Assembly: GCA_964591275.1 (NCBI GenBank)
Contig: CAZQAE010000004.1
Coordinates: 68,237 to 132,236, forward strand
Direction of reading: 5' to 3'
DNA from: G963674685 sp964591275
GTDB lineage: Bacteria; Lernaellota; Lernaellaia; JACKCT01
DNA: 64,000 bases
In this document: piece by piece, positions 17,414 through 24,199 of the stretch
Numbering within the stretch: position 1 is the first letter of the stretch
Layout: every line of letters starts with the position of its first letter
Notes under the pieces: model-generated
Told to the model about the DNA's origin: nothing
Seen by the model: only the letters and a program-made list of their open reading frames with translations
Databases searched by the model: none
Made by a program: the position numbers and the translations under genes

Positions 17414-17580
17414 TGTTCATTGCTAATTGCTAATTGCTAATTGCTAATTGTTAATTGCTAATTGCTAATTGTTAATTGTTAATTGCTAATTGCTAATTGT
17501 TAATTGCTAATTGTTAATTGTTAATTGCTAATTGCTAATTGCTAATTGTTAATTGCTAATTGCTAATTGTTCATTGTTCT
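17414..17580. repeat. Long TGYTAAT heptad array (about 23 units)
   Basis: Uninterrupted 7-bp units, TGCTAAT or TGTTAAT, run from 17421 to 17567 with edge units TGTTCAT on both sides. The C/T variants alternate irregularly, so this is not one simple expansion of a larger block. No coding frame uses it. The array ends about 30 bases before the next start codon. Confidence 0.92.
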
Positions 17581-17608
17581 ACCAACATATCTTTCACGGG
17601 AGCAGCGC

Positions 17609-18258
17609 ATGCCTTTATGGAGCGACGATTCTGGAAACAACTTCAGCCAGGGAACGGATCCGGCTCTTTGGTCGCCGACGAAGCAGAGCTTTGCCGCCCG
17701 GCTTAATCAGAACATAAACTTCCATAAGTGGATCAAAACGGATTTTGTTCGGGGCGACTCGGATCCACAGGTTTCGCAGTCAAACAATGGTGGATTCATC
17801 ATCCAGGTCGTCGGCTCGACGCCCAGCGGATCGAGCGGATACTACCGCTCCCTGGCGAATGCAGGCGACTACGGGGGTATGTTGGTCAGATACGGGTTTT
17901 TAAACCGCTTCATCACGGTCATGGGTTCCTGCATCTTCCTGGCGACGCCCTCCAACGCTCTACCGGGGGCTCAAGCGAAGGCCTGTTGATTTCGAATCTT
18001 TTGGGCTCCGAATCCGGCGACACCAAACCCGTGTTCGGAACCTGGTACACGGGTTCGGGGGCTTCCAGGCCCATCAGCGGCTCTTCAACAAGGGTCTTTC
18101 AAAAGAGTGGTTCCTACAACGGCGGCGATGACAATTATAGCATTGCCCTGTTCGCCGGCGTCGATGAGGATGCCGGACACCTGATGCTCTACGAAGATGC
18201 TCCGCACGGCGTCGCCTTTCAGTTGACCTTTTTCATCGGCCCCAAGTGCGAAACCTGA
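17609..18258 (+). pseudogene. Virion-cassette gene split by a frameshift (unknown tail/fibre protein)
   Basis: GGGAG lies 6 bases before the ATG at 17609. The frame reads MPLWSDDSGNNFSQGTD... until a stop at 17987-17989. The natural continuation (GGSSEGLLISNLLGSESG to FIGPKCET, stop 18258) is in the -1 frame. The two parts join at the run of five G at 17967-17971: one extra G would restore a single 216-residue protein. The zero-frame codons CTA CCG GGG GCT do not form a canonical slip heptamer, so a sequencing or assembly indel or a real mutation is more likely than programmed shifting. The mature part is Gly- and Ser-rich and beta-like. Function unknown. Confidence 0.7.
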
Positions 18259-18263
18259 ACAAG

Positions 18264-18295
18264 GACCAATTAACAATGACCAATTAACAATGAAC
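18264..18295. repeat. Heptad array, GACCAAT/TAACAAT
   Basis: Four units alternate between two variants (GACCAAT, TAACAAT, GACCAAT, TAACAAT), then GAACAGC. It lies 6 bases after the stop of the frameshifted gene. Confidence 0.75.
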
Positions 18296-18356
18296 AGCGG
18301 AAAGTCACTGTTCAGAGAGCCAATTCCGTCCTGATCACTGACCATAAGGGAAAAAC

Positions 18357-18761
18357 ATGAACATCGATTGCATCCTGGGAAATGAGCCTGTCGCCTATGT
18401 TCCGGTTTTCGGCGGCGAGCGGGCCAAATGCGCCGATCCCGATTACCACCCCGTCATTTTCCAACTGTTGCCGATGACGGTGGAGCAGTACGAAAGCTCC
18501 GGCGAACTGGTGCGTCGCGTGGATGACGAAAGCGGCGAAGTCGGATTTTCGGTCAAACCAGAAAAGGTTGAAGAAATTTTGGCCCGGCACGTGGTCGGCA
18601 TTGAAAATCTCTTCGTCGCCGGCGGCGAGCCGGTCGCGGACGGCAAAGTCTTTGCCGATTGCCGGAAAAAAGCGACGAGCGCGGTCGCGCCGCTATTCAT
18701 GGAAATACTGGCGGCTATTCGCGACCTCTCGGTGCTTTCGGAGGGAATGAGAAAAAACTGA
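18357..18761 (+). CDS. Tail assembly chaperone, short form (lambda gpG-like)
   Basis: AAGGG precedes the ATG. The 134-residue protein lies two genes before the tape measure in the position of lambda G. It ends ...SEGMRKN, with the last two sense codons AAA AAC forming the slip site and the stop TGA directly after it. It has no recognisable catalytic motif. Tail chaperones of this group coat the tape measure during tail assembly and are made in excess over the frameshift product. The assignment rests mainly on the frameshift architecture and order, which is very characteristic. Confidence 0.75.
   Translation: MNIDCILGNEPVAYVPVFGGERAKCADPDYHPVIFQLLPMTVEQYESSGELVRRVDDESGEVGFSVKPEKVEEILARHVVGIENLFVAGGEPVADGKVFADCRKKATSAVAPLFMEILAAIRDLSVLSEGMRKN
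18752..18758 (+). promoter_or_regulatory. -1 programmed ribosomal frameshift site A AAA AAC
   Basis: In the frame of the upstream gene the bases read AGA AAA AAC TGA, so the canonical heptamer A AAA AAC ends right at the stop. Slipping back one base opens CTG ATC GCG and a further 110 codons. A GC-rich hairpin (stem GTCCGC 18770-18775, GCGGAC 18782-18787) follows 11 bases downstream and may stimulate slipping. Confidence 0.88.
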
Positions 18762-19093
18762 TCGCGGCAGTCCGCGCCATGGCGGACGGTAAGGCGTGGA
18801 ACTGCCGGAAATGCGACAAAAATCTTCAAAAACTTCGCAACTGCGATGGTCGGAGCAATCCCCGTTTTCGCGTGACGCTGGGCGACATGGTCTTTCACCG
18901 TTGCCCCATGAGCGAGATCGATGATGCGGCTTGGCGCATTCTGCGGCGCTATAGACGATTAAAACTTCCGGGTTCATCCGCGTGGCCGGGCGGAATTCAA
19001 AAGATGCCCGAAGCCCTCGCGCAGGCTTTTGAAACTATCGAATGGGAGATGCAAAGGACCGATGACAGCGGCGATGCGCCCCTGGGCGAATGA
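18758..19093 (+). CDS. Frameshift extension of the tail chaperone (gpT-like domain)
   Basis: This -1 frame part is joined to the gene at 18357 and makes a fusion of about 245 residues. It reads LIAAVRAMADGKAWNCRKCD and ends MQRTDDSGDAPLGE. A Cys-x-x-Cys pair (NCRKCDKN) and further Cys may bind metal. Its own ATG codons lack ribosome sites, which supports expression only by frameshifting. In lambda the corresponding T domain recruits tail tube protein to the G-coated tape measure. The frame was checked base by base through the slip site. Confidence 0.78.
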   Translation: MIAAVRAMADGKAWNCRKCDKNLQKLRNCDGRSNPRFRVTLGDMVFHRCPMSEIDDAAWRILRRYRRLKLPGSSAWPGGIQKMPEALAQAFETIEWEMQRTDDSGDAPLGE

Positions 19094-19114
19094 AGTATGA
19101 ATTATGAAGTATGA
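19087..19114. repeat. Heptad array, AGTATGA family
   Basis: Four units (CGAATGA, AGTATGA, ATTATGA, AGTATGA). The first overlaps the stop codon of the chaperone extension. Confidence 0.65.
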
Positions 19115-19159
19115 GTTTCGCAAATGCCGACTGCTTCTGCAATTACATACGGGGACGTT

Positions 19160-19215
19160 GTAGGAACGACATTCCTGTCGTGACTGTTTGGTCGAGGCAG
19201 GAATGCCTCTCCTAC
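19160..19215. repeat. Inverted pair of REP-like hairpins (REPIN-like)
   Basis: The left hairpin starts GTAGGAACGACA, loop TTCC, then TGTCGT (19160-19184). The right one, on the minus strand, reads GTAGGAGAGGCA, TTCC, TGCCTC (19193-19215). Both have the GTAG head typical of sequences handled by REP-associated (RAYT) transposases. Confidence 0.75.
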
Positions 19216-19250
19216 ACTGACCACTAGCCACTAGCCACTAATCACTGATC
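19216..19250. repeat. Heptad array, ACTAGCC/ACTAATC family
   Basis: Five units (ACTGACC, ACTAGCC, ACTAGCC, ACTAATC, ACTGATC) follow the CTAC end of the REP pair with no spacer base. Confidence 0.8.
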
Positions 19251-19275
19251 AAATCCGGCACGGAGAATAAAGACA

Positions 19276-20052
19276 ATGCCTTTTACAATCGACACCGACG
19301 CGCAGGCCCTGCAGCAAGCCGCCGAGGCCGCCGCCGAACTGGAAGAAAGGCTGGCAGGCAGCCGCGATCTCGTTGAGGATTTTAACGAAGAGGCCGCGCG
19401 GCAGGTCGGCTTTATTCGCGCATACGGCGATGAGCAGGTGGCCGTGGAACAGTTTGTCGCGCAGCAGCGCGAGGCGATGAGCCGCGAAAGTTTTGAAAAA
19501 TGGATCGGCTACGCCGCGCACGCCAGCGACTGGACGCGGCGGGCCTTCACCTCCGCCACCGCCTCCATAGGACGGGGCATCGCCGACGAACTCGTGGACG
19601 GCACGCACGACTGGCGCAAAAGTTTGCAACTGGTCCTCAAGCAGATGATCGCTCTGACCGCGCAGATGATCGTTATGCGCTCGCTCATGACCGCCATGAC
19701 CGGCGGCGCTAGCGGGTGGATCGGTTTATTCCACGCGGGCGGCGCTGTCATGCACGCAGGCGGCCCGGTGCGCGCGCACTCCGGCATGGAGCTTCGCACA
19801 GAAGAGGTTCCGCTCATCGCGCAGCGCGGAGAATTTGTCATGCGTCGCCGCGCTGTGGAAGACATTGGTCCGGCCAACCTGGATCGGCTCAATCGCGGCG
19901 GTTCCCTGGGCGCGAATGTCAGCTACAACTTCAGCATCACCGTCAACGCTGACCAAAGCGGCGATCCGAACACGCTGGCCCGCCGCCTGGGTCCTGAAAT
20001 TGTGGAGTATCTGCGCCGGGAAAGCGGTCGCGGCGTATTGATAATGAGGTGA
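19276..20052 (+). CDS. Short tail tape measure-like protein
   Basis: GGAG lies 11 bases before the ATG. Residues 1-75 are a charged coiled coil (EAAAELEERLAGSRDLVEDF). Residues about 110-150 are an amphipathic to hydrophobic stretch (LVLKQMIALTAQMIVMRSLM). The rest has the Gly-His tail-end motif of lambda-family tape measures, FHAGGAVMHAGGPVRAHSG followed by VPLIAQRGEFVMRRRAVEDI. Tape measures fix tail length at roughly 1.5 angstrom per residue. At 258 residues against 700 or more in most siphoviruses, the tail would be very short or the gene has lost its middle. Its place after the chaperone pair is as expected. Confidence 0.75.
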   Translation: MPFTIDTDAQALQQAAEAAAELEERLAGSRDLVEDFNEEAARQVGFIRAYGDEQVAVEQFVAQQREAMSRESFEKWIGYAAHASDWTRRAFTSATASIGRGIADELVDGTHDWRKSLQLVLKQMIALTAQMIVMRSLMTAMTGGASGWIGLFHAGGAVMHAGGPVRAHSGMELRTEEVPLIAQRGEFVMRRRAVEDIGPANLDRLNRGGSLGANVSYNFSITVNADQSGDPNTLARRLGPEIVEYLRRESGRGVLIMR

Positions 20053-20141
20053 GCGAATATTTCCGTTGTCAGCTTGCCCGTGCATTTCTAAAATAGAGCC
20101 TTTGGAGTCCCACAAGCGCCGACCTGCCTCGACAGCTTTCC

Positions 20142-20169
20142 GCATTCAGCATTCCACAGTTCGCATTTC
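20142..20169. repeat. Short heptad array, GCATTCA family
   Basis: Four degenerate units (GCATTCA, GCATTCC, ACAGTTC, GCATTTC) lie in the 202-bp gap between the tape measure and RdgC-like genes. The rest of the gap shows nothing recognisable. Confidence 0.5.
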
Positions 20170-20254
20170 TCCCCGCGCCTCTTGCATCGCACGAATATTC
20201 GTTGTACTCCCTTTGCTCCTTTGCTTTGAAAACCAAAAAATACGGGATAAGCGC

Positions 20255-21418
20255 ATGGGCATATTGTCGAACACCACGAGCATTTTTCAATTCCAGGTCA
20301 ACGGAAAGCTTCCGGAAAAGAACCACGAACAATGGATCGCCGAGCAAGTGCAAAAACAATGCTTTCGCCCCATTGATGAAACGCCGGACGAGGAGTCCGT
20401 TGGGTGGACTTTTTTGGAAGACAGCCGCGCAACCGACTTCGATACCGACCGGAGTTTTCTGCGTGATCGCTATGTGGCGCTGGCTCTGCGTCGCGATCAG
20501 CGAAAAGTCCCCGCGACGCTGCTAAAAAACCATGTCAAAGATATGGAAGAGCAATTTATGGCCGCTCATCCCGGCATGCGCTGGGTTCCCCGCGACAGGC
20601 TCAAAGAAATTCGCGAGGAGGTTCACGCGGTGCTTTTGGCCAAAACATTTCCCACGCCCACGATGGTGGACCTTATCTGGGACACGCAACGCAAGCTTGT
20701 TTCGATTACGAGCCTGAGCCTAAGCACTATCGACCTCATGCAAAGTATTTTCAAAGAAACATTTCCCGGTCTTTCGATCGTCGCCATGCACCCATACGCC
20801 CGTGCGGAAAAGGTCGCCGACTCCAGCTTGCGTTCCACCCTGCAAAAAGCCAACGGCGCCGTCGAGGAAGATGTGGTTTCTCACATCAAGGGCAACCGCT
20901 GGCTCGGTCGGGATTTCATGCTGTGGCTTTTGCATAACACCGCCAAGGGAAATCACGATTACCCGATCTGCGTGCCGGGACCGCGTGGAAAAGATGAGCT
21001 TTTTACATCTTATATCGAAGACCGAATCGTCTTGAAAAAAGAGCGTGAAAGCGGCGATCAAAAAATCGCCATCACCGGCCCGCCCGAGGATTTCGGAGAA
21101 GCCCGCAAGGCTCTGCAAACCGGCAAGGAGATCGAAGAGGCGGCCATCGCCTTCGAACTGGGCGAGCAGACCTGGAAACTCACCTTAAAGGGAGAGCTGT
21201 TCGCCTTCGCGTCGCTGAAGTGCCCGAAAGTGCAGATCGAAACGGGCGATTCGGTTGACGAAATGATGGAGCGGATGGGTTATTTCTTCGAGCGCATGAG
21301 CCTCGTCGAAACCGGCTTGCAGCTTTTCGACAGCCTCTACAAAAGCTTTCTCGCCGAGCGCCTCGGCGGTGCCTGGAGCAAGCGAGCCGCCGCCATGAAA
21401 AAATGGGCGGGCGGATGA
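20255..21418 (+). CDS. rdgC: RdgC-like recombination-associated DNA-binding protein
   Basis: The start at 20255 is taken because the upstream extension is low-quality sequence. The 387-residue product has the RdgC plan: an N-terminal ferredoxin-like part with VGWTFLEDS, a VALALRRDQRKVPATLLKNHV core (the family pattern of L-x-L-R-x-E-x-K-x-x-P-A-x-V-L), LLAKTFPTPTMVDLIWD, and then the paired second half. In proteobacteria RdgC forms a ring on double-stranded DNA and limits RecA. Family length is about 300 residues, so this one carries extra segments. It lies directly after the virion genes on the same strand and may serve DNA handling for the particle. Confidence 0.7.
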   Translation: MGILSNTTSIFQFQVNGKLPEKNHEQWIAEQVQKQCFRPIDETPDEESVGWTFLEDSRATDFDTDRSFLRDRYVALALRRDQRKVPATLLKNHVKDMEEQFMAAHPGMRWVPRDRLKEIREEVHAVLLAKTFPTPTMVDLIWDTQRKLVSITSLSLSTIDLMQSIFKETFPGLSIVAMHPYARAEKVADSSLRSTLQKANGAVEEDVVSHIKGNRWLGRDFMLWLLHNTAKGNHDYPICVPGPRGKDELFTSYIEDRIVLKKERESGDQKIAITGPPEDFGEARKALQTGKEIEEAAIAFELGEQTWKLTLKGELFAFASLKCPKVQIETGDSVDEMMERMGYFFERMSLVETGLQLFDSLYKSFLAERLGGAWSKRAAAMKKWAGG

Positions 21419-21425
21419 TGCTGAG

Positions 21426-21460
21426 GACCAGTGATTAGTGATCAGTAGTTAGTGGTCAGT
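21426..21460. repeat. Heptad array, GATTAGT/GGTCAGT family
   Basis: Five units (GACCAGT, GATTAGT, GATCAGT, AGTTAGT, GGTCAGT), the reverse-complement family of 19216-19250. A small hairpin (GGCTT, TG, AAGCC) and a GTAG REP follow it. Confidence 0.78.
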
Positions 21461-21486
21461 GCAGGTGCGGCTTTGAAGCCACAAAT

Positions 21487-21511
21487 GTAGGAACGACATT
21501 CCTGTCGTGAC
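21487..21511 (+). repeat. REP-like hairpin
   Basis: GTAGGAACGACA, loop TTCC, TGTCGTGAC: identical over 25 bases to the copy starting at 19160. Confidence 0.8.
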
Positions 21512-21533
21512 AGAGCAGGATCGGCTTCTCCAT

Positions 21534-21557
21534 GCGTGTGATTCGATTTTCACAAAA
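21534..21557 (+). repeat. Left copy of a direct repeat flanking the membrane protein gene
   Basis: CGTGTGATTCGATTTTCACA followed by AAAG. The near-identical copy at 22916-22939 has ATTATCAC in place of ATTTTCAC. Each contains an inverted GTGA...TCAC pair. Confidence 0.6.
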
Positions 21558-21591
21558 GTGTACAATGGGGCTGTTGAAAAAGTCGAATATT

Positions 21592-22704
21592 CTAAAACGG
21601 ATTCAGAGCGGCGAAGTGGCCGGGTTGTATGCCGAGAAAAAAATTAAGAAACGGTATATTGCCGGAAGTGCTTGTCAGATGGCCAAGCTCACCATTTCTA
21701 TAAATGTACAATGCGTAAATCAGATAAATTTCCAAAACAAAAAAAGAGGTTATACATATCCTCGCCAGCGAAAGCCAAAATGGGTTTTTGGATACGTATG
21801 AAATGATCGGTGAAACCAGAATGATGAAAAGAGCAGCATTAATGAAAAAGGAAACTGTTTGAATGTAAAAAAAGGGAAACATCACCCAACATAGACAATA
21901 AAGCGGCAAATGAAGTACCTGGATTCCCAAATAGATCATGGCAATTAGGATTGCGTTGAGAAAATAAAGAACGTGAAAGCGAACATAATTCGACCGGATC
22001 CGAAAAATAAAAACATAGCACCCAATAAAAAAAATTGTGACAGCAATAAGTCCTCCAAATGGTGCCAATAGAAAATTGCTTAGATCAACCATGCTCTCGG
22101 TTGGACCGGGCAATTGTCCGCCAAAATCACGAAACGTATCTTTCCAATTGGGGGTTGCCGAAATTATTAGCCATAGGAAAGCGCAGAAAATCGACACGAA
22201 AGCAACGATGGGCCATGCTGCATAGCGACCTTTGATTTCAGAAACAATTTTATCTTTATTTCTTGACCTAAGCCAGTGCATGATCGTTACCAACGTAATG
22301 GGTGTTAGTATAAAAGGGACCGGTAATGCCAATGACAAAATGAGATCGTCAACAGGGTCGTAACTAATACTATTCATCATGGAGTTGCAGATGACGAAAC
22401 CCGTGGCAACGATTATGCATGCGAATAGGCCTGTGTAGCTACTGTTGGGAATGTCGACTAGGAGAAGTTGACGCCTGACATTGCGGGCCATGATGCCGAA
22501 AGCAATATAGGGAATCAGGACGAAGGGAACACCAAGCAGCACCTTTAGAGTGAAAAGAGAAGCTATATTGAAACAGACAAAGTGCGGATTAGCGTTGGGA
22601 AGCACAATTAACAATGCGACCCATAGGATCAGCGCAATGACCGCAAGGAGAAGAACAACCCCAAGAAAAGCATCGGCAAGGTTTGAATAGCGCCTCTTTT
22701 TCAT
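21592..22704 (-). CDS. Polytopic membrane protein of unknown function
   Basis: The 370-residue product has about nine to ten hydrophobic segments, starting MKKRRYSNLADAFLGVVLLLA, with a positively charged first loop. I do not recognise the family; no catalytic motif or ATP site is visible. Base composition is clearly more AT-rich than the genes around it. It lies between the virion cassette and an assembly gap, and the stretch is bracketed by two copies of a direct repeat (about 21534-21557 and 22916-22939). These signs suggest recent arrival. There is no partner gene. Confidence 0.75.
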   Translation of the reverse strand: MKKRRYSNLADAFLGVVLLLAVIALILWVALLIVLPNANPHFVCFNIASLFTLKVLLGVPFVLIPYIAFGIMARNVRRQLLLVDIPNSSYTGLFACIIVATGFVICNSMMNSISYDPVDDLILSLALPVPFILTPITLVTIMHWLRSRNKDKIVSEIKGRYAAWPIVAFVSIFCAFLWLIISATPNWKDTFRDFGGQLPGPTESMVDLSNFLLAPFGGLIAVTIFFIGCYVFIFRIRSNYVRFHVLYFLNAILIAMIYLGIQVLHLPLYCLCWVMFPFFYIQTVSFFINAALFIILVSPIISYVSKNPFWLSLARICITSFFVLEIYLIYALYIYRNGELGHLTSTSGNIPFLNFFLGIQPGHFAALNPF

Positions 22705-22885
22705 TCCCTTAGTAATTCCATAATTTCGATTGCTTCAGGTCGGTCAAATTTCTCTTCATTATACCGCAAGCCGCACTCAGTTTCACGAGCTTTCCGTTTC
22801 GCTCATGGGCTTCACGGATTCCTCCAAGCTTTTTCCATCGTGACAATAATATCAAATTCGCCTTGCGAAGGGAAACGCCTTGAGT

Positions 22886-22911
22886 GTAGGAGCAGCTTCT
22901 CAAGCCGCAAC
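22886..22911 (+). repeat. REP-like hairpin, second sequence type
   Basis: GTAGGAGCAGCTTCTCAAGC then CGCAAC: the GTAG head is kept but the stem is GCAGCTT/AAGCCGC-like, unlike the ACGACA type elsewhere. Confidence 0.6.
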
Positions 22912-22915
22912 GCAG

Positions 22916-22939
22916 GCGCGTGATTCGATTATCACAAAA
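22916..22939 (+). repeat. Right copy of the direct repeat, ending at the assembly gap
   Basis: Reads GCGTGATTCGATTATCACAA with AA after it, then N. Stem GTGAT/ATCAC. Confidence 0.6.
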
Positions 22940-22949
22940 NNNNNNNNNN
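22940..22949. other. Assembly gap (10 N)
   Basis: Ten unresolved bases. The sequence on its left is a repeat, which probably broke the assembly. Confidence 0.99.
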
Positions 22950-23056
22950 CAAAAGGGCGCAATCCAGATAATATTTCCCTTCTCATTTGACTCCGTTAAT
23001 CTCCTGCGCACATACTGCTCATCATTCGTGGCTCTATTTATTGAGGAGTTTTCAAG

Positions 23057-23464
23057 ATGCGCGTTCTGCTTTGGTATTGCGAAAAATTTGCGTGGACTCC
23101 AGCGATGAAGACGCTCGACGATGCGCCGGAGGCTGCGCCGGGCGATCACAAAAACGCCGTGGTCGCCTTCGTGCATATTGAGCCGAAGGATATTGAAAAC
23201 GGCGGCTCCACCGAAACGCGGCTGGTGAAAACCATCAAGTGGCTGGCGCGCAAGAACGAGACTAACACGGTCCTGCTTCATTCCTTCACGCACCTCGGCG
23301 AAGACAAGGCCGAGCCCGGCCAGGCCCGCGAGATCTTGCAGCGCGCGCAGGAGCGCCTTCAAAAGGCAGGCTACGAAGCCTTCCAAACACCCTGGGGGCA
23401 TTTTCTCAATTTAGAGATGAATGCGCCGGGGCATCCCCTGGCCAGAATTTTTAAGGAGTGGTGA
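23057..23464 (+). CDS. Free-standing archaeal-type threonyl-tRNA synthetase editing domain
   Basis: GAGGAG lies about 10 bases before the ATG. The 135-residue protein spans the whole archaeal ThrRS editing-domain family (tRNA-Thr_ED, D-Tyr-tRNA deacylase-like fold). Visible features are MRVLLWYCEKFAW at the start, NAVVAFVHIEPKD, TVLLHSFTHLGEDKAEP in the middle, and FQTPWGHFLNLEMNAPGHPL at the end. In archaea this domain, fused to ThrRS, hydrolyses Ser-tRNA(Thr). Here no synthetase is attached, so it would act in trans on mischarged tRNA; another mischarged substrate is possible. The assembly gap upstream hides its operon context. Confidence 0.78.
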   Translation: MRVLLWYCEKFAWTPAMKTLDDAPEAAPGDHKNAVVAFVHIEPKDIENGGSTETRLVKTIKWLARKNETNTVLLHSFTHLGEDKAEPGQAREILQRAQERLQKAGYEAFQTPWGHFLNLEMNAPGHPLARIFKEW

Positions 23465-23475
23465 GGGCGCCGCGT

Positions 23476-23979
23476 TTACTTCTTCTTGTGTCTTCTCACT
23501 GCCAGGACGCGCTGCGGTGAGCTTTTGGGCATGCCGCCTTCATTTCCGGTGGAAAAGTTCAGGCACGTGATCCTTCCATCTTCATCTTTCTTCAGAGTCC
23601 ATGGGCAGCAATCCCCAAGTTTGAGTTTTTTGTGGATGTGGAAGCTTTCGCCTTTGTGGCAGGATTTTCCCCTGCATGGCGAATCGAAGCCCTCATCGTA
23701 TATCCTGTAAATCTGTGATTTTCTCGGCAGCTTCCAATCCTTATGGCCGCAGCGTTTCAAGTCCCTGGCGTATTTTTTGGCTTTTCCCCAGTTCATCGAG
23801 TAACCGGGATCAGGCGCCCATTCCAGGCCGGACTTGATGTGTATCACGGTGCCACACTTGGTCAGCTTATAAGCCTTATTCACCTTGCTTTTGACTTTCC
23901 CGGCCTGCGCCGATGCGGCCAGCGCCAAAGTGAAAATCGCCATAAAAGCTATCGACAGGCCAAGGGATTTTGTTCTCAT
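23476..23979 (-). CDS. Secreted DUF1566-like (Lcl C-terminal domain) protein
   Basis: A 26-residue Sec signal peptide ends in SAQAG. The mature part has the DUF1566 pattern: SGLEWAPDPGYSMNWGKAKKYA, then HKDWKLPRKSQIYRIYD and a closing RVLAVRR strand, a C-type-lectin-like fold found in many delta-proteobacterial secreted proteins. Six or more Cys in the mature part suggest disulfides. It is basic overall and ends KKK. Binding partner unknown. The length of 167 residues is normal for a single domain. It converges on the editing-domain gene with 11 bases between stops. Confidence 0.8.
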   Translation of the reverse strand: MRTKSLGLSIAFMAIFTLALAASAQAGKVKSKVNKAYKLTKCGTVIHIKSGLEWAPDPGYSMNWGKAKKYARDLKRCGHKDWKLPRKSQIYRIYDEGFDSPCRGKSCHKGESFHIHKKLKLGDCCPWTLKKDEDGRITCLNFSTGNEGGMPKSSPQRVLAVRRHKKK

Positions 23980-24199
23980 TTCGTTTAACCTCTATGCGTT
24001 TAACTCCAGCGTATCATCTTGGATTATAGCTTTTTGTACTTAGCATACGCAAGCATTGGCTAAAGGTCTGTCCTGCCGAAGTTCTCTCTGGACAAAATCT
24101 TTTATTGAATGTACGTATTTTATATGCGACAGGGAAGAAAGCTGAGTAATTTTTAATTCGTATTGTGAATGATATTTCTAACACCTAAGGAGAAGCGGG

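Larger units (their letters stand above)
17197..17608. other. 412-bp non-coding gap made of repeats
   Basis: The gap between hub gene and the frameshifted gene holds three heptad arrays, listed separately, and a short unique stretch (17310-17410) in which I see no gene or RNA. It is the longest gap inside the virion cassette. Confidence 0.6.
22705..23056. other. 352-bp gap with repeats and assembly gap
   Basis: It holds a REP-like sequence, the right copy of the direct repeat and ten N. I see no gene; frames that cross the N run are artefacts. The true distance between the membrane protein and the editing-domain gene is unknown. Confidence 0.6.

Noticed and set aside
17414..17580. CRISPR-like array
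   Set aside because: Units are 7 bp with no unique spacers; no cas genes nearby. It is a tandem heptad repeat.
17960..17975. Programmed frameshift in the gene at 17609
   Set aside because: The G run does not give a canonical X XXY YYZ heptamer in the zero frame and restoration needs only one extra G, so an indel is simpler.
22709..23401. 230-codon minus-strand frame
   Set aside because: It crosses the N gap and the editing-domain gene on the opposite strand; an artefact.
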